Shown: piece by piece, positions 1 to 5,983 of the stretch
Numbering within the stretch: the stretch's first letter is position 1
Layout: each line of letters starts with the position of its first letter
Source: JBJXGF01 sp046153015
Lineage (GTDB): Bacteria; Actinomycetota; Acidimicrobiia; Acidimicrobiales; CAIXPF01
NCBI GenBank assembly: GCA_046153015.1
Contig: JBJXGF010000222.1
Span: forward strand, 1 to 6,572
DNA length: 6,572 bases
Direction of reading: 5' to 3'
Position numbers and translations under genes: made by a program
The notes under the pieces: generated by a model
The model's input: the letters and a program-made list of their open reading frames with translations, nothing else
What the model was told of the DNA's origin: nothing
Database searches by the model: none

Positions 1-163
1 GGCCAAGGCCGCCCTCGAGCGGGCCGGTCTCACCCACGAGGTGCGCACCTTCCCCGGGGTGGACCACGCGTTCTTCAACGAGACCAGCGCCCGCTACAAC
101 GCGACGCAGGCCGACGAGGCCTGGACGGCCCTGCTCTCCTGGTTCGCCGCCCACGTGGGCTGA
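1..163 (+). CDS. Dienelactone hydrolase family protein, C-terminal fragment
   Basis: Partial gene entering from the left edge. The frame starts at base 2 and runs 53 codons to a TGA at 161-163. The visible tail has the VDHAFFNE segment, in which the His matches the catalytic histidine of the alpha/beta-hydrolase triad in dienelactone hydrolases (carboxymethylenebutenolidase). It then has the usual ARYNATQADEAW stretch and the final helix LLSWFAAHVG. Family enzymes hydrolyse dienelactones or related esters in the cytoplasm during breakdown of aromatic compounds. The nucleophile and acid of the triad lie outside the window, so activity cannot be judged. It converges on the LLM oxidoreductase and is separated from it by a palindromic terminator-like sequence. 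The family call is fairly safe; the substrate is unknown. Confidence 0.85.
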   Translation, partial: AKAALERAGLTHEVRTFPGVDHAFFNETSARYNATQADEAWTALLSWFAAHVG

Positions 164-177
164 CCCCTGTCCTCGGC

Positions 178-211
178 GCTCGCACCGAATCGATATCGAT
201 TCGGCGCGAGC
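178..211. terminator. 34-bp palindrome between convergent genes, probable bidirectional terminator
   Basis: Bases 185-204 (CCGAATCGATATCGATTCGG) are a perfect 20-bp palindrome. One mismatched pair (A184/C205) separates it from a further 6-bp arm pair, GCTCGC at 178-183 and GCGAGC at 206-211. The site fills the 60-base gap between the stop at 163 and the stop of the minus-strand gene at 224, where a hairpin working in both directions would be expected. There is no T-run on either side. A dimeric regulator operator is the alternative, but a position between two 3' ends argues for termination or 3'-end protection. Confidence 0.6.
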
Positions 212-223
212 AATGCGAGCAGG

Positions 224-1246
224 TCAAACGCCGATTCGGCGGCGCAATTCGGCGGCGAGCTCGGCGAAGCGCTCCGGCGGCGGGTTCTGCCCGGGCAGGT
301 TGAACGTGATCCGGTCGAGCAGCCCGCCCCAACGCCCGTGCAGCTGGGCCGCCACCTGCGCCGGCGTGCCGACCGCCGCCATCTCGCCCAGCAGCGCGTC
401 GTCGACCAGGCCGGTCATCTCCTCCCACCGACCCTGCTTGGAGAGGCGGTTGAGCTCCGGCGAGAGGCCACCCCACCCGTGCAGGTCGAGCACCGGCGCG
501 TAGGCGGGCGTCGATCCGTAGAAGGCGATCTGGCGGCGCACGCTGGCCGTGGCCGCGGTGATCTCCTCCTCCCCCGCTCCGACGGCGACGAAGGCCGAGA
601 GGCTGAGCTTGACCTCGCCGACCGGCCGACCGGCGCGCGCCGCCCCCCGCCCGAGCGCCGGGATCGTGCGCTCGCGGACGTAACGCTCGGTGGTGAACGG
701 GTGGGCGAGCAGCCCGTCGGCCACCTCGCCGGCCACCTCGGTCATCCGCTCCCCGACCGCCGCGAGCCACACCGCAGGCGGGCCGTACGGGTTGGGCCCA
801 GGGTCGAAGTTCGGCGTCATCAGCGTGTGCGTGTAGAACTCGCCGCGAAAGGCCAGCGGCGCCCGCTCGTTCCAACACGCCCAGATGGCCCGCAGGGCGA
901 GCACGAACTCCCGCATGCGGGCGGCCGGGCGCGACCACGGCATCGAGAACCGCTTCTCCACATGGGCCCGCACCTGGCTGCCGAGACCCAGCGCCAGGCG
1001 ACCGCCGCTGAGCTCCTGGAGGTCGTTCGCCACGCTGGCCACGGTCATCGGCGTGCGGGCGAAGGCGACCGCGATCGCCGTGCCGATGCTGAGATCCGGC
1101 GCGGCGCCGGCGGCAAGGGCGAGGGGCAAGAAGGGGTCCCGCTGGTTCTCGAGCGACCACACACCGTCGAAGCCGGCGGCGGCGGCGGCCGCGCCGTCGG
1201 CGGCGGCCGAGAGGGGTCCGGGGCGGAGCTTGGCGTCGAGGAGCAC
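224..1246 (-). CDS. LLM class F420-dependent oxidoreductase
   Basis: A 340-residue flavin/F420-type TIM-barrel oxidoreductase of the bacterial luciferase-like monooxygenase superfamily. It probably uses coenzyme F420 for hydride transfer to an unidentified substrate in the cytoplasm. The start is GTG at 1246, giving N-terminal MLLDAKLRPG, the first beta strand as in relatives. An overlapping ATG reading frame just upstream is a shadow frame full of arginine. Visible family marks are GFDGVWSLENQRDPF (about 25-39), the substrate/cofactor-loop region around TAIAVAFARTPM (56-67) and the signature SGGRLALGLGSQVRAHVEKR (80-99) followed by FSMPWSRP. The pattern best fits the actinobacterial subfamily known as the MSMEG_2256-like F420-dependent oxidoreductases (TIGR03617). 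Length is normal. No good Shine-Dalgarno sequence is seen, so the start could shift by a few codons. It is a single gene, convergent with the hydrolase and divergent from the LuxR gene at 1534. Confidence 0.94.
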   Translation of the reverse strand: MLLDAKLRPGPLSAAADGAAAAAAGFDGVWSLENQRDPFLPLALAAGAAPDLSIGTAIAVAFARTPMTVASVANDLQELSGGRLALGLGSQVRAHVEKRFSMPWSRPAARMREFVLALRAIWACWNERAPLAFRGEFYTHTLMTPNFDPGPNPYGPPAVWLAAVGERMTEVAGEVADGLLAHPFTTERYVRERTIPALGRGAARAGRPVGEVKLSLSAFVAVGAGEEEITAATASVRRQIAFYGSTPAYAPVLDLHGWGGLSPELNRLSKQGRWEEMTGLVDDALLGEMAAVGTPAQVAAQLHGRWGGLLDRITFNLPGQNPPPERFAELAAELRRRIGV

Positions 1247-1386
1247 GGCTCATCGTCTCACGGGCGGCCGGGCGGCCGGGCCGTCGGGTGGTTTCCGCCG
1301 GCGCGTCTCACCTGCGCTCGCCGCTCGGAACTGCCGTTCTGCGCGTGCCTGCGCGCCGCCAGCGCTCACTGGGACCGCAATCGTCG

Positions 1387-1392
1387 TAGTAT
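1387..1392 (+). promoter_or_regulatory. Possible -10 element for the first LuxR regulator
   Basis: The 287-base divergent gap 1247-1533 must hold promoters for both flanking genes. TAGTAT at 1387-1392 is the best -10-like hexamer reading rightward, in otherwise GC-rich DNA. No convincing -35 stands 16-18 bases upstream, and the implied leader would be about 135 bases. I see no persuasive small gene in this gap. Confidence 0.25.
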
Positions 1393-1533
1393 CCCGTCGC
1401 ACGACCAGAGGATGCGAATTCTCCGGCCGGCTGGCAGGATCACTCGCACGCCGCTCTGCTCGTCGAGGCGGACCCGCGCTCGACCAGTCACGAACCGCCG
1501 GCGAGACGAGGAGCTGGACCAGGAGTCGGGGTC

Positions 1534-2295
1534 ATGTCGGACGCTTCCGAACACTCAGGAACGCCCACGGCCTATCCCTCGACCGACGGCGCCGAGGACG
1601 TCTCCGGTGAGGCGAACGGCGTCGCAGCCTCGGCGACCGCGGTGCTGCTCATCGGCCCGGAGCGGCTCTTCCTCGAAGCGCTCTCGCTGGTCCTCGCCGA
1701 GGCGCGCCAGCTCGCGGTGCTCGGCCCGGTCGACACGGCCGAGGAGGCCCTGGCCGCGCGGCTGCGCCGCTCCCCCGACGTGGCCGTGCTCGACGAGCCC
1801 GGGGGCGCGGCAGCCATCGCCGACGCGGTGGCCACTCTGCGCCGGCGCCTGCCCGAGGTACGGGTGTTGGCCTTGCTCGACGAGACTGCCTCCGCCGCGG
1901 TGATCGCTGAGGCGTTGCCCGCCGGGGTGAGCGGGTTCGTGTGCAAGACGGCCGGCGCCGGCAAGCTCGTCGACGCGATCCTGCGGGTCGCGGCCGGCGA
2001 GACCTACATCCCCCAGGAGCACCTGGCCGGGGTCCTCGCCGCGCTGCAGCAGACGCCGATCGCGCAGACCGAGCTCACCCGCCGTTTCGCGAGGCTGACG
2101 CTGCGGGAGGCAGAGGTGCTCACCTTGATGATCGCCGGCGCCAACCGATCGGTCATCGCCGAGAAGCTGTTCATCTCGACCAACACGGTCCGCACTCACA
2201 TGGCGAACATCTTCGCCAAGCTCGAGGTGCACAGCCATCTGGAGGCGGTCAGCCTGGCGATCAACTCCGGTCATGCGCCCCCTCCGTGCCCCTAG
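1534..2295 (+). CDS. LuxR/FixJ-type response regulator with degenerate receiver domain
   Basis: A 253-residue DNA-binding regulator. The start ATG has AGGAG at 1521-1525, eight bases upstream. Residues 1-34 are a low-complexity tail. Residues 35-160 form a receiver-like domain, with beta-1 AVLLIGPERLFLEAL, the Asp of PDVAVLD (D87) at the phosphoacceptor position and a Lys in GFVCKTA (K138). The acidic pair that should bind magnesium after beta-1 is Gly41-Pro42, and the conserved Thr/Ser after beta-4 is missing (VLALLDE). Canonical aspartyl phosphorylation is therefore doubtful. Residues about 186-245 are a complete LuxR-type helix-turn-helix: LTLREAEVLTLMIAGANRSV, then IAEKLFISTNTVRTHMANIF. 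There is no histidine kinase beside it. It pairs with the similar regulator at 2734. No terminator is seen directly after the stop, so transcription may continue into the small ORF at 2377. The targets are unknown; the peptide operon at 3466-6166 is the obvious local candidate. Confidence 0.93.
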   Translation: MSDASEHSGTPTAYPSTDGAEDVSGEANGVAASATAVLLIGPERLFLEALSLVLAEARQLAVLGPVDTAEEALAARLRRSPDVAVLDEPGGAAAIADAVATLRRRLPEVRVLALLDETASAAVIAEALPAGVSGFVCKTAGAGKLVDAILRVAAGETYIPQEHLAGVLAALQQTPIAQTELTRRFARLTLREAEVLTLMIAGANRSVIAEKLFISTNTVRTHMANIFAKLEVHSHLEAVSLAINSGHAPPPCP

Positions 2296-2376
2296 ACATA
2301 TCCTCTGGTCGAGCCTTTATTGGAGCGCCGCCGCACGTGATGTTCGCGTTGGGTTTACCCGGCGACCGCTGCGTTC

Positions 2377-2529
2377 ATGGCTAATGGAAAGGAGGAGGTC
2401 GAGCGTGCGAGCTGGCGCGCGTCCCGGAAAATTGGCGGCAATGTCACGGACCTGAAACAGAGATCGGCTCTCGCCGCCGAGGCGCTCGGTAGGCTGCAGT
2501 GGGACCGCCGCGACCTCAAGAACGCGTGA
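2377..2529 (+). CDS. Possible 50-residue small charged protein
   Basis: I recognise no family. An ATG-to-TGA frame of 50 codons encodes a highly charged, helix-prone product: MANGKEEVERASWRASRKIG at the start, then a Leu/Ala/Arg-rich amphipathic stretch ending LGRLQWDRRDLKNA. About 38 of the 49 codons after the start end in G or C, in keeping with real genes here, most strikingly in the second half. A strong 10-bp hairpin starts five bases after the stop, as expected at the end of a gene. Against it, no Shine-Dalgarno precedes the ATG, and AGGAGGAGG lies inside the frame at about 2390-2398, where it would serve a different, 17-codon GTG frame. It could be a leaderless or read-through gene downstream of the LuxR gene, or part of a non-coding leader or small RNA. 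Confidence 0.42.
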   Translation: MANGKEEVERASWRASRKIGGNVTDLKQRSALAAEALGRLQWDRRDLKNA

Positions 2530-2533
2530 CCGT

Positions 2534-2569
2534 TGGAGCCCGGTCGAGTATGTCGAACTCCGGGCTCCA
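2534..2569 (+). terminator. Strong intrinsic-type hairpin after the small ORF
   Basis: TGGAGCCCGG at 2534-2543 pairs perfectly with CCGGGCTCCA at 2560-2569. Inside the loop, TCGA at 2544-2547 can pair with TCGA at 2553-2556, closing a 5-base loop and leaving a 3-base bulge (ACT). The result is a 14-bp stem with no T-tract, which is common in high-GC actinobacteria. It starts five bases after the TGA of the small ORF and probably ends the transcript carrying the first LuxR gene and that ORF. Confidence 0.65.
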
Positions 2570-2646
2570 GGCCGGCGTATCCCAGTACGACAAGCCGAAG
2601 CGAAAAGCCTGACTGCCCAGAGACGGGGCGGCGGCCTGCGTGAGAT

Positions 2647-2676
2647 CGGCTGGTCGGCGGCGCTCGCCGCCAGCCG
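2647..2676 (+). promoter_or_regulatory. Stable hairpin upstream of the second LuxR gene
   Basis: CGGCTGG at 2647-2653 pairs with CCAGCCG at 2670-2676. After a single bulged T, CGGCG at 2655-2659 pairs with CGCCG at 2665-2669 around a 5-base loop, giving a 12-bp stem. It ends 57 bases before the ATG at 2734. Depending on the unknown transcription start, it is either a leader structure that could attenuate or stabilise the regulator mRNA, or a second terminator backing up the hairpin at 2534-2569. I found no clear promoter hexamers between 2570 and 2733. Confidence 0.45.
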
Positions 2677-2733
2677 GTTGCACGCGGCTCGCCGTGGACG
2701 GTCAGCAGAGTTGGCGGAAATGAGGGGAGCAGC

Positions 2734-3417
2734 ATGCCTGCGCATTTCACGTGCTCGACAGCAACCGCCGACGACTTCGATCAGGTTCTTCTGGTGTATG
2801 GACCAAGTGTGATGTTCAAGGAGTCGCTGGAAGCGCTGTTGGTTTCCAACGGTCATCGCCATGTGGAGGTGCACGCCGACATCGAGCTCTTGGCCCGTCG
2901 CGCCGCACGGTATCGCCGAGCTCTTGCGGTGCTCGACGTGGCCGAGGTCGATCCGGCGCTCGAGGCCATCGCCGCGCTGCGGGCGGCCAACGAGGACTGC
3001 GCCGTCGTGGCGATCATGCGCGAGCTCGACGACGGGTTGAAGCGCCGGCTGCTGCGCGAGGGCGCCAACGCGATCGTCACCCGGGCCAGCCGGGCGAAGG
3101 CCCTGCTGCTGGCCGTGGAGCGCCTCCAGCGGGGTGAGTGCGTGGCGCCCGACCTGGCGGCCGCGCCGCCGGCGCGGCGCCGGCCCAGCCCGCTGCACTC
3201 GCTGACCGAGCGGGAGCTGGCCCTGCTCTCCGGGCTGCTCGAGGGCGAGTCGACCCAGGCCCTGGCCGCCCGCCTGGGGGTTCGAGAGTCCACCGTGCGC
3301 ACCTACGTGCAGCGAGTGCTGTCCAAGCTCGGCGTGCACTCGCGCTCCGCAGCGGTGGCCGCCGCCGCGGCGGCGGGGCTGCGCGGGGTCGCCCCGTCGC
3401 AGGCCCTGCCGTCCTGA
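2734..3417 (+). CDS. Second LuxR/FixJ-type regulator with degenerate receiver domain
   Basis: A 227-residue regulator built like the one at 1534. The start ATG has a purine-rich GAGGGGAG a few bases upstream. The receiver-like part spans about 16-135. Beta-1 is QVLLVYGPSVMFKESLEALL, again with Gly23-Pro24 where receivers carry two acidic residues. ALAVLD (D68) keeps the phosphoacceptor-position Asp, but the conserved Lys is Arg117 in GANAIVTRAS. The C-terminal LuxR helix-turn-helix is intact at about 154-215: LTERELALLSGLLEGESTQA, LAARLGVRESTVRTYVQRVL, then SKLGVHSRSAAVAAA. Shared Gly-Pro replacement in two adjacent regulators suggests a common non-phosphorylated signalling mode, such as ligand binding, protein partners or constitutive dimerisation. 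The gene is convergent with the FN3-protein gene, and its stop codon lies inside a shared inverted repeat. It is likely to control the neighbouring minus-strand operon, but no binding site is proven. Confidence 0.93.
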   Translation: MPAHFTCSTATADDFDQVLLVYGPSVMFKESLEALLVSNGHRHVEVHADIELLARRAARYRRALAVLDVAEVDPALEAIAALRAANEDCAVVAIMRELDDGLKRRLLREGANAIVTRASRAKALLLAVERLQRGECVAPDLAAAPPARRRPSPLHSLTERELALLSGLLEGESTQALAARLGVRESTVRTYVQRVLSKLGVHSRSAAVAAAAAAGLRGVAPSQALPS

Positions 3418-3469
3418 CGGCGGCCGGGCGCCACGGGCGCCGCGCACCCGGCGCCCAACGGCCCGTCAG
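3414..3469. terminator. Bidirectional terminator-like inverted repeat overlapping both stop codons
   Basis: CTGACGG at 3414-3420 pairs with CCGTCAG at 3463-3469, and GGGCGCC at 3426-3432 pairs with GGCGCCC at 3450-3456, separated by small internal loops around a GC-rich apex. The outer left arm contains the TGA of the second LuxR gene (3415-3417). The outer right arm contains the TGA, on the other strand, of the FN3-protein gene (3466-3468). It is well placed to stop transcription from both sides. Confidence 0.65.
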
Positions 3470-4221
3470 TTGTCGACGCGAACCACCGCGGAGTTGTGCT
3501 GCGAACCGCCCGTGTTCGACTGGACGACGCGCACCTCGGCGGGGCCGCTGGTGGTGACCGTCACCCGGTTCGTCGGCGCGGAAGGCGCAGAGGCGGCGTC
3601 GCCGCCGGTGACGACGGTCGAACGTGTCCGCGAGGCGGACTCGCCGCCCGGGCCGAACGCCACGACCCGGTACTCGAGGGCCACCCCGGCCGGGGGATCG
3701 GCGTCGAGGAAGCGACGTGCGTCGGCGCCGAGCTCGGCCTGCGTCTCGCCGTTGCGCAGCACGCGATAGCCGTCCACGGCGCCGCCGGCGGGCGACCAGC
3801 GCAGCTCGACGCCGGCCGCGTTGACCTGCACGGTGAGCGAGGTCGGCGGGGACGGCGGCTGGGGGCTCGAGGGCCCGTCGGTGGCGGTCATGGCGTCCTC
3901 CTGCGCGGGCGCCGCGGCCGGCGCGTCGGGCTGCTGGGCCGGCGGCGCGGCGGTAGACGGCGTGGCGGGCGGCTGGTCGCCCTGCACGACCTCGATCGTA
4001 CGCGAGTTGTGCCCGCCGCCCTGCTGGTCGACCACCACCTCGGCTGCGTTCGCCGCCGGGGCGGGAGCGGCGAGCGCGGTGGTCGAGCTGGTGGGTTGGG
4101 GCGGGCCGGTCCCGCTCGCCGCGCTCGCCAACCCGACGCCGACGACGACCCCCGCTGCGGTGAACGCCGCCAGTGCGGCGGCGCCCTTGCCTGCTGCGCC
4201 CTTGCGTGCTGCGCGTCTCAT
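3466..4221 (-). CDS. Secreted fibronectin type III protein with flanking curlin-like motifs
   Basis: A 251-residue exported protein. Its ATG at 4221 overlaps the TGA of the upstream peptidase gene (ATGA), which fixes the start and implies translational coupling; the open frame upstream of it is a shadow of the peptidase gene. Residues 1-36 look like a Sec signal peptide: a basic RRAARKGAAGKG, a hydrophobic run AAGVVVGVGLA and a signal-peptidase-like ASA-A site. Pro/Ala/Thr-rich linkers flank a single FN3 domain at about 124-206 (SLTVQVNAAGVELRWSP, GYRVLRNGE, LEYRVVAFGPGGES). Just outside the linkers sit two copies of one motif, AEVVVDQQGGGHNSRTIEVV at 60-79 and AEVRVVQSNTGGSQHNSAVV at 228-247, ending at the C-terminus. 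The same [HS]-N-S-x-x-V-x-V-V-Q flavour ends the small peptide at 5984-6166. There is no sortase signal or C-terminal membrane helix. It may bind, nucleate or anchor the peptides outside the cell; that is inference. Confidence 0.88.
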   Translation of the reverse strand: MRRAARKGAAGKGAAALAAFTAAGVVVGVGLASAASGTGPPQPTSSTTALAAPAPAANAAEVVVDQQGGGHNSRTIEVVQGDQPPATPSTAAPPAQQPDAPAAAPAQEDAMTATDGPSSPQPPSPPTSLTVQVNAAGVELRWSPAGGAVDGYRVLRNGETQAELGADARRFLDADPPAGVALEYRVVAFGPGGESASRTRSTVVTGGDAASAPSAPTNRVTVTTSGPAEVRVVQSNTGGSQHNSAVVRVDN

Positions 4222-5615
4222 AGCAGCGCTCCGATCGAGATGAGGGTACACACGGTGACGGTGAGGCCGCCGAGCGCTGCCGCCCGCCAGGCCACGCTGC
4301 GCTCCCAGCTCCACACCTGCTTCACCAGCCGGCGCCCGGCCAGGACGAAGAAGGGGATCAAGCCGAGGCTGGGCAGGACGACGATCACGATCTCGACGAG
4401 GGCCACCGCGGCCATCGCCGCGGATCCGTCGCCGCCGAGGAACGCGTCCATCGCGGCCCAGCGCGCCGCCAGGCCCTGCGCCGCGAACTCCACAGCGCGG
4501 GGCACGAACACGAGGCCGCCGCCGAACTGCACGACCAGCGCCGGCGCGGCGGCCAGCGCCCAGACCCGCACGGCGAGCCGCGGGCGCGGCGCCAGCCGGG
4601 CCAGGGCCGGGTGCAGGCCGGGCCGGCGGCGCAGCGACGAGAAGGTGGGGCCCAGGTAGCGGTAGAGGTCGGGCACCCCGGCGAGGTCGCTCACCACCCA
4701 GTAGCCGTCGAGGCGCAGGAAGGGCAGGAGCTGCTGCACGACGATCATGTTCTGCGCCAGCCCGAAGGCGACGAACATGCCCTCGCCGGTCACCTGGTAG
4801 CCGCCGGCGAACACGCAGAGCAGCACCGCGTTGAAGTAGATCCCGCCGAGGTCGACTCTCAGGCGGCCGGCGCGGCTGAGCCGGTACGAATCGGTGACGT
4901 TGGAGTAGAAGACGGGCCACGTGAGGTAGAGCCCGAATCCCACCTTGCCCGGCCGGGCGCCGCCGTAGCGGCACGCACCGGCGTGGCCGAACTCGTGGAA
5001 GAGCACCGACGCGGCGATGACGGCGTAGAGCACCAGCACCTGGCCGGGGCTCACCAGCAGGTCGGCCAGCACGGCCCGCAGATCGGAGAGCAGCAGCGAG
5101 GCCTCGGCCGCAACCGCCCCGGCCACGACGAGCGCCATCACCAGCGGGCGGAACAGCGGCGCCGCCCGACGAGCCCCTGCCTGCACGAGCCGATCGGGCA
5201 CGGCGCCCATCCGTAGGTGCAGCCCGAGGAGGCTCCGCTCCTCCGGCGCCGGCGTTGCCGGCGGCGCCTCTCGCTCCGCCTCGTCGGCCCGTTCGACGAG
5301 GCCGACCTTCGCCAGCTTCTCCCGCAGCAGCAGCTCCGCGTCGGCGGCGGCCACCTCTCGCCCACAGGAGGCCGACGCGGCGTCGGCCAACTCGGCCAGG
5401 CTGGGCTGGCGGTCCACCAGGCGGGCCAACGCGAAGAGCAGCGGCGAGAGCTGCACCGCCCGGCCGTCGGGGCGACGGGCGATGAAGGTCTGCTCGGTGA
5501 AGGCGCTGCCCTGGAACTCACCCACCAGCTCGACGCCGTCCACGAGCGCAAAGCCGTGGGGCGCGCCGGGAGCCGCGTCGGGGGCCCGATCGGTGCGGCC
5601 AACGATCAGCGTCAT
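4218..5615 (-). CDS. PqqD-like domain fused to M50 (site-2-type) membrane metallopeptidase
   Basis: A 465-residue membrane protein with AGGAG at 5621-5625, five bases before its ATG. Residues about 38-107 look like a PqqD-type winged-helix (RiPP recognition element): FIARRPDGRAVQLSPLLFAL, then LVDRQPSLAELADAA and a closing LLREKLAKVGLVE. Known relatives of this fold bind the leaders of ribosomal peptides. After an acidic linker come about six or seven hydrophobic segments (roughly 155-175, 190-212, 257-275, 280-299, 345-371, 400-426, 441-465). HEFGH at 207-211 is the HExxH zinc site in a membrane helix. LRLDGYWVVSDL at 300-311 supplies the third ligand Asp303. GGIYFNAV at 257-264 is the conserved Asn-containing loop segment. 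Such 'putative peptide zinc metalloproteases' cut within or at the membrane. Adjacent leader-bearing peptides are the natural substrates. Catalytic residues appear complete. A transport or chaperone role rather than cleavage cannot be excluded. Confidence 0.93.
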   Translation of the reverse strand: MTLIVGRTDRAPDAAPGAPHGFALVDGVELVGEFQGSAFTEQTFIARRPDGRAVQLSPLLFALARLVDRQPSLAELADAASASCGREVAAADAELLLREKLAKVGLVERADEAEREAPPATPAPEERSLLGLHLRMGAVPDRLVQAGARRAAPLFRPLVMALVVAGAVAAEASLLLSDLRAVLADLLVSPGQVLVLYAVIAASVLFHEFGHAGACRYGGARPGKVGFGLYLTWPVFYSNVTDSYRLSRAGRLRVDLGGIYFNAVLLCVFAGGYQVTGEGMFVAFGLAQNMIVVQQLLPFLRLDGYWVVSDLAGVPDLYRYLGPTFSSLRRRPGLHPALARLAPRPRLAVRVWALAAAPALVVQFGGGLVFVPRAVEFAAQGLAARWAAMDAFLGGDGSAAMAAVALVEIVIVVLPSLGLIPFFVLAGRRLVKQVWSWERSVAWRAAALGGLTVTVCTLISIGALL

Positions 5616-5650
5616 CGCTTCTCCTGCACGGTTTCACCCGCAGAGCGCGC

Positions 5651-5702
5651 ACGAAGCGGCCGCCCCGCCCTGCTCGATAGGAGGGCGGAACGACCGCTTC
5701 GT
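5651..5702 (-). promoter_or_regulatory. Two-tier hairpin between peptide 1 and the peptidase gene
   Basis: On either strand, ACGAAGCGG at 5651-5659 pairs perfectly with CCGCTTCGT at 5694-5702. Inside this, CCGCCCT at 5665-5671 pairs with AGGGCGG at 5682-5688 around a 10-base loop, with 5-base internal loops on each side. The structure lies in the 96-base gap after the peptide stop (5712) and upstream of the peptidase ribosome binding site. No T-run follows. It probably lowers read-through or stabilises the upstream mRNA, so that the peptides are made in excess of the membrane and secreted proteins, as is usual for structural-subunit operons. Confidence 0.6.
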
Positions 5703-5711
5703 CTCACTGGC

Positions 5712-5909
5712 TCACCTCTGGCCCACTGCGATGTTCGCCCAGCTCGCCTGCCACGAGGAATTGCCCGAACCGACCTGCACTGCGATGTTCAACTGCACCA
5801 CGTTGACCACCGCAATGTTGTTCGTGAGGGAGATCCCCCCACCCCGACCGAACTCCTCCCGTTCCGGGAGTACTTCGCACAACTCCTGCTCGAGCAGGTT
5901 CGTGGACAT
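5712..5909 (-). CDS. Peptide 1: leader plus curlin-like repeat region
   Basis: A 65-residue peptide with no family I can name. GGAGGT (minus strand, from ACCTCC at 5913-5918) stands three to four bases before the ATG. The N-terminal part, EQELCEVLPEREEFGRGGG (7-25), matches peptide 2 almost residue for residue, including a lone Cys (C11). Among twelve identical aligned codons from E9 to R22, seven differ synonymously, so selection is on protein. The rest is Asn/Gln/Val/Ile/Ala-rich and contains NIAV three times (31-34, 41-44, 59-62), with VVNVVQL, VQVGSGN and SSWQAS between. This alternation resembles the N-x-A-x-V-x-Q-x-G pattern of curlin repeats, which stack as amyloid beta strands. There is no signal peptide or transmembrane helix, so export would need the PqqD-M50 protein or something outside the window. 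A modified RiPP precursor is the alternative reading; no modifying enzyme is seen. Confidence 0.87.
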   Translation of the reverse strand: MSTNLLEQELCEVLPEREEFGRGGGISLTNNIAVVNVVQLNIAVQVGSGNSSWQASWANIAVGQR

Positions 5910-5912
5910 GCA

Positions 5913-5918
5913 ACCTCC
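5913..5918 (-). promoter_or_regulatory. Strong ribosome binding site of peptide 1
   Basis: ACCTCC on the plus strand gives GGAGGT in the mRNA, three bases before the ATG at 5909. A near-perfect Shine-Dalgarno fixes this start and excludes the longer overlapping frame that reads through both peptide genes. Confidence 0.75.
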
Positions 5919-5983
5919 GTTCGCTGCGCCTCGCTAAACAAGGCGCTGGGCCAAAGACGGCCCCCTGCATCCCGTCTGGACGA

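Noticed and set aside
75..1253. Minus-strand 392-codon frame overlapping the LLM gene with an ATG start
   Set aside because: The translation is almost all Arg, Ala and Gly. The alternative frame from GTG at 1246 gives a clear LLM oxidoreductase.
1366..1554. Small minus-strand ORF in the gap upstream of the first LuxR gene
   Set aside because: Arg/Ser-rich composition, no ribosome binding site, and it overlaps the start of the LuxR gene.
338..1903. Long plus-strand open frame of about 520 codons
   Set aside because: It runs antisense to the LLM oxidoreductase and then out of frame through the LuxR gene. The product is Arg/Pro/Gly-rich with no recognisable domain, as expected from GC-rich shadow frames.
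4222..4974. N-terminal extension of the FN3 protein frame
   Set aside because: This part overlaps the peptidase gene in another frame and is Arg/Pro-rich. The ATG at 4221, overlapping the peptidase stop and followed by a signal peptide, is the real start.
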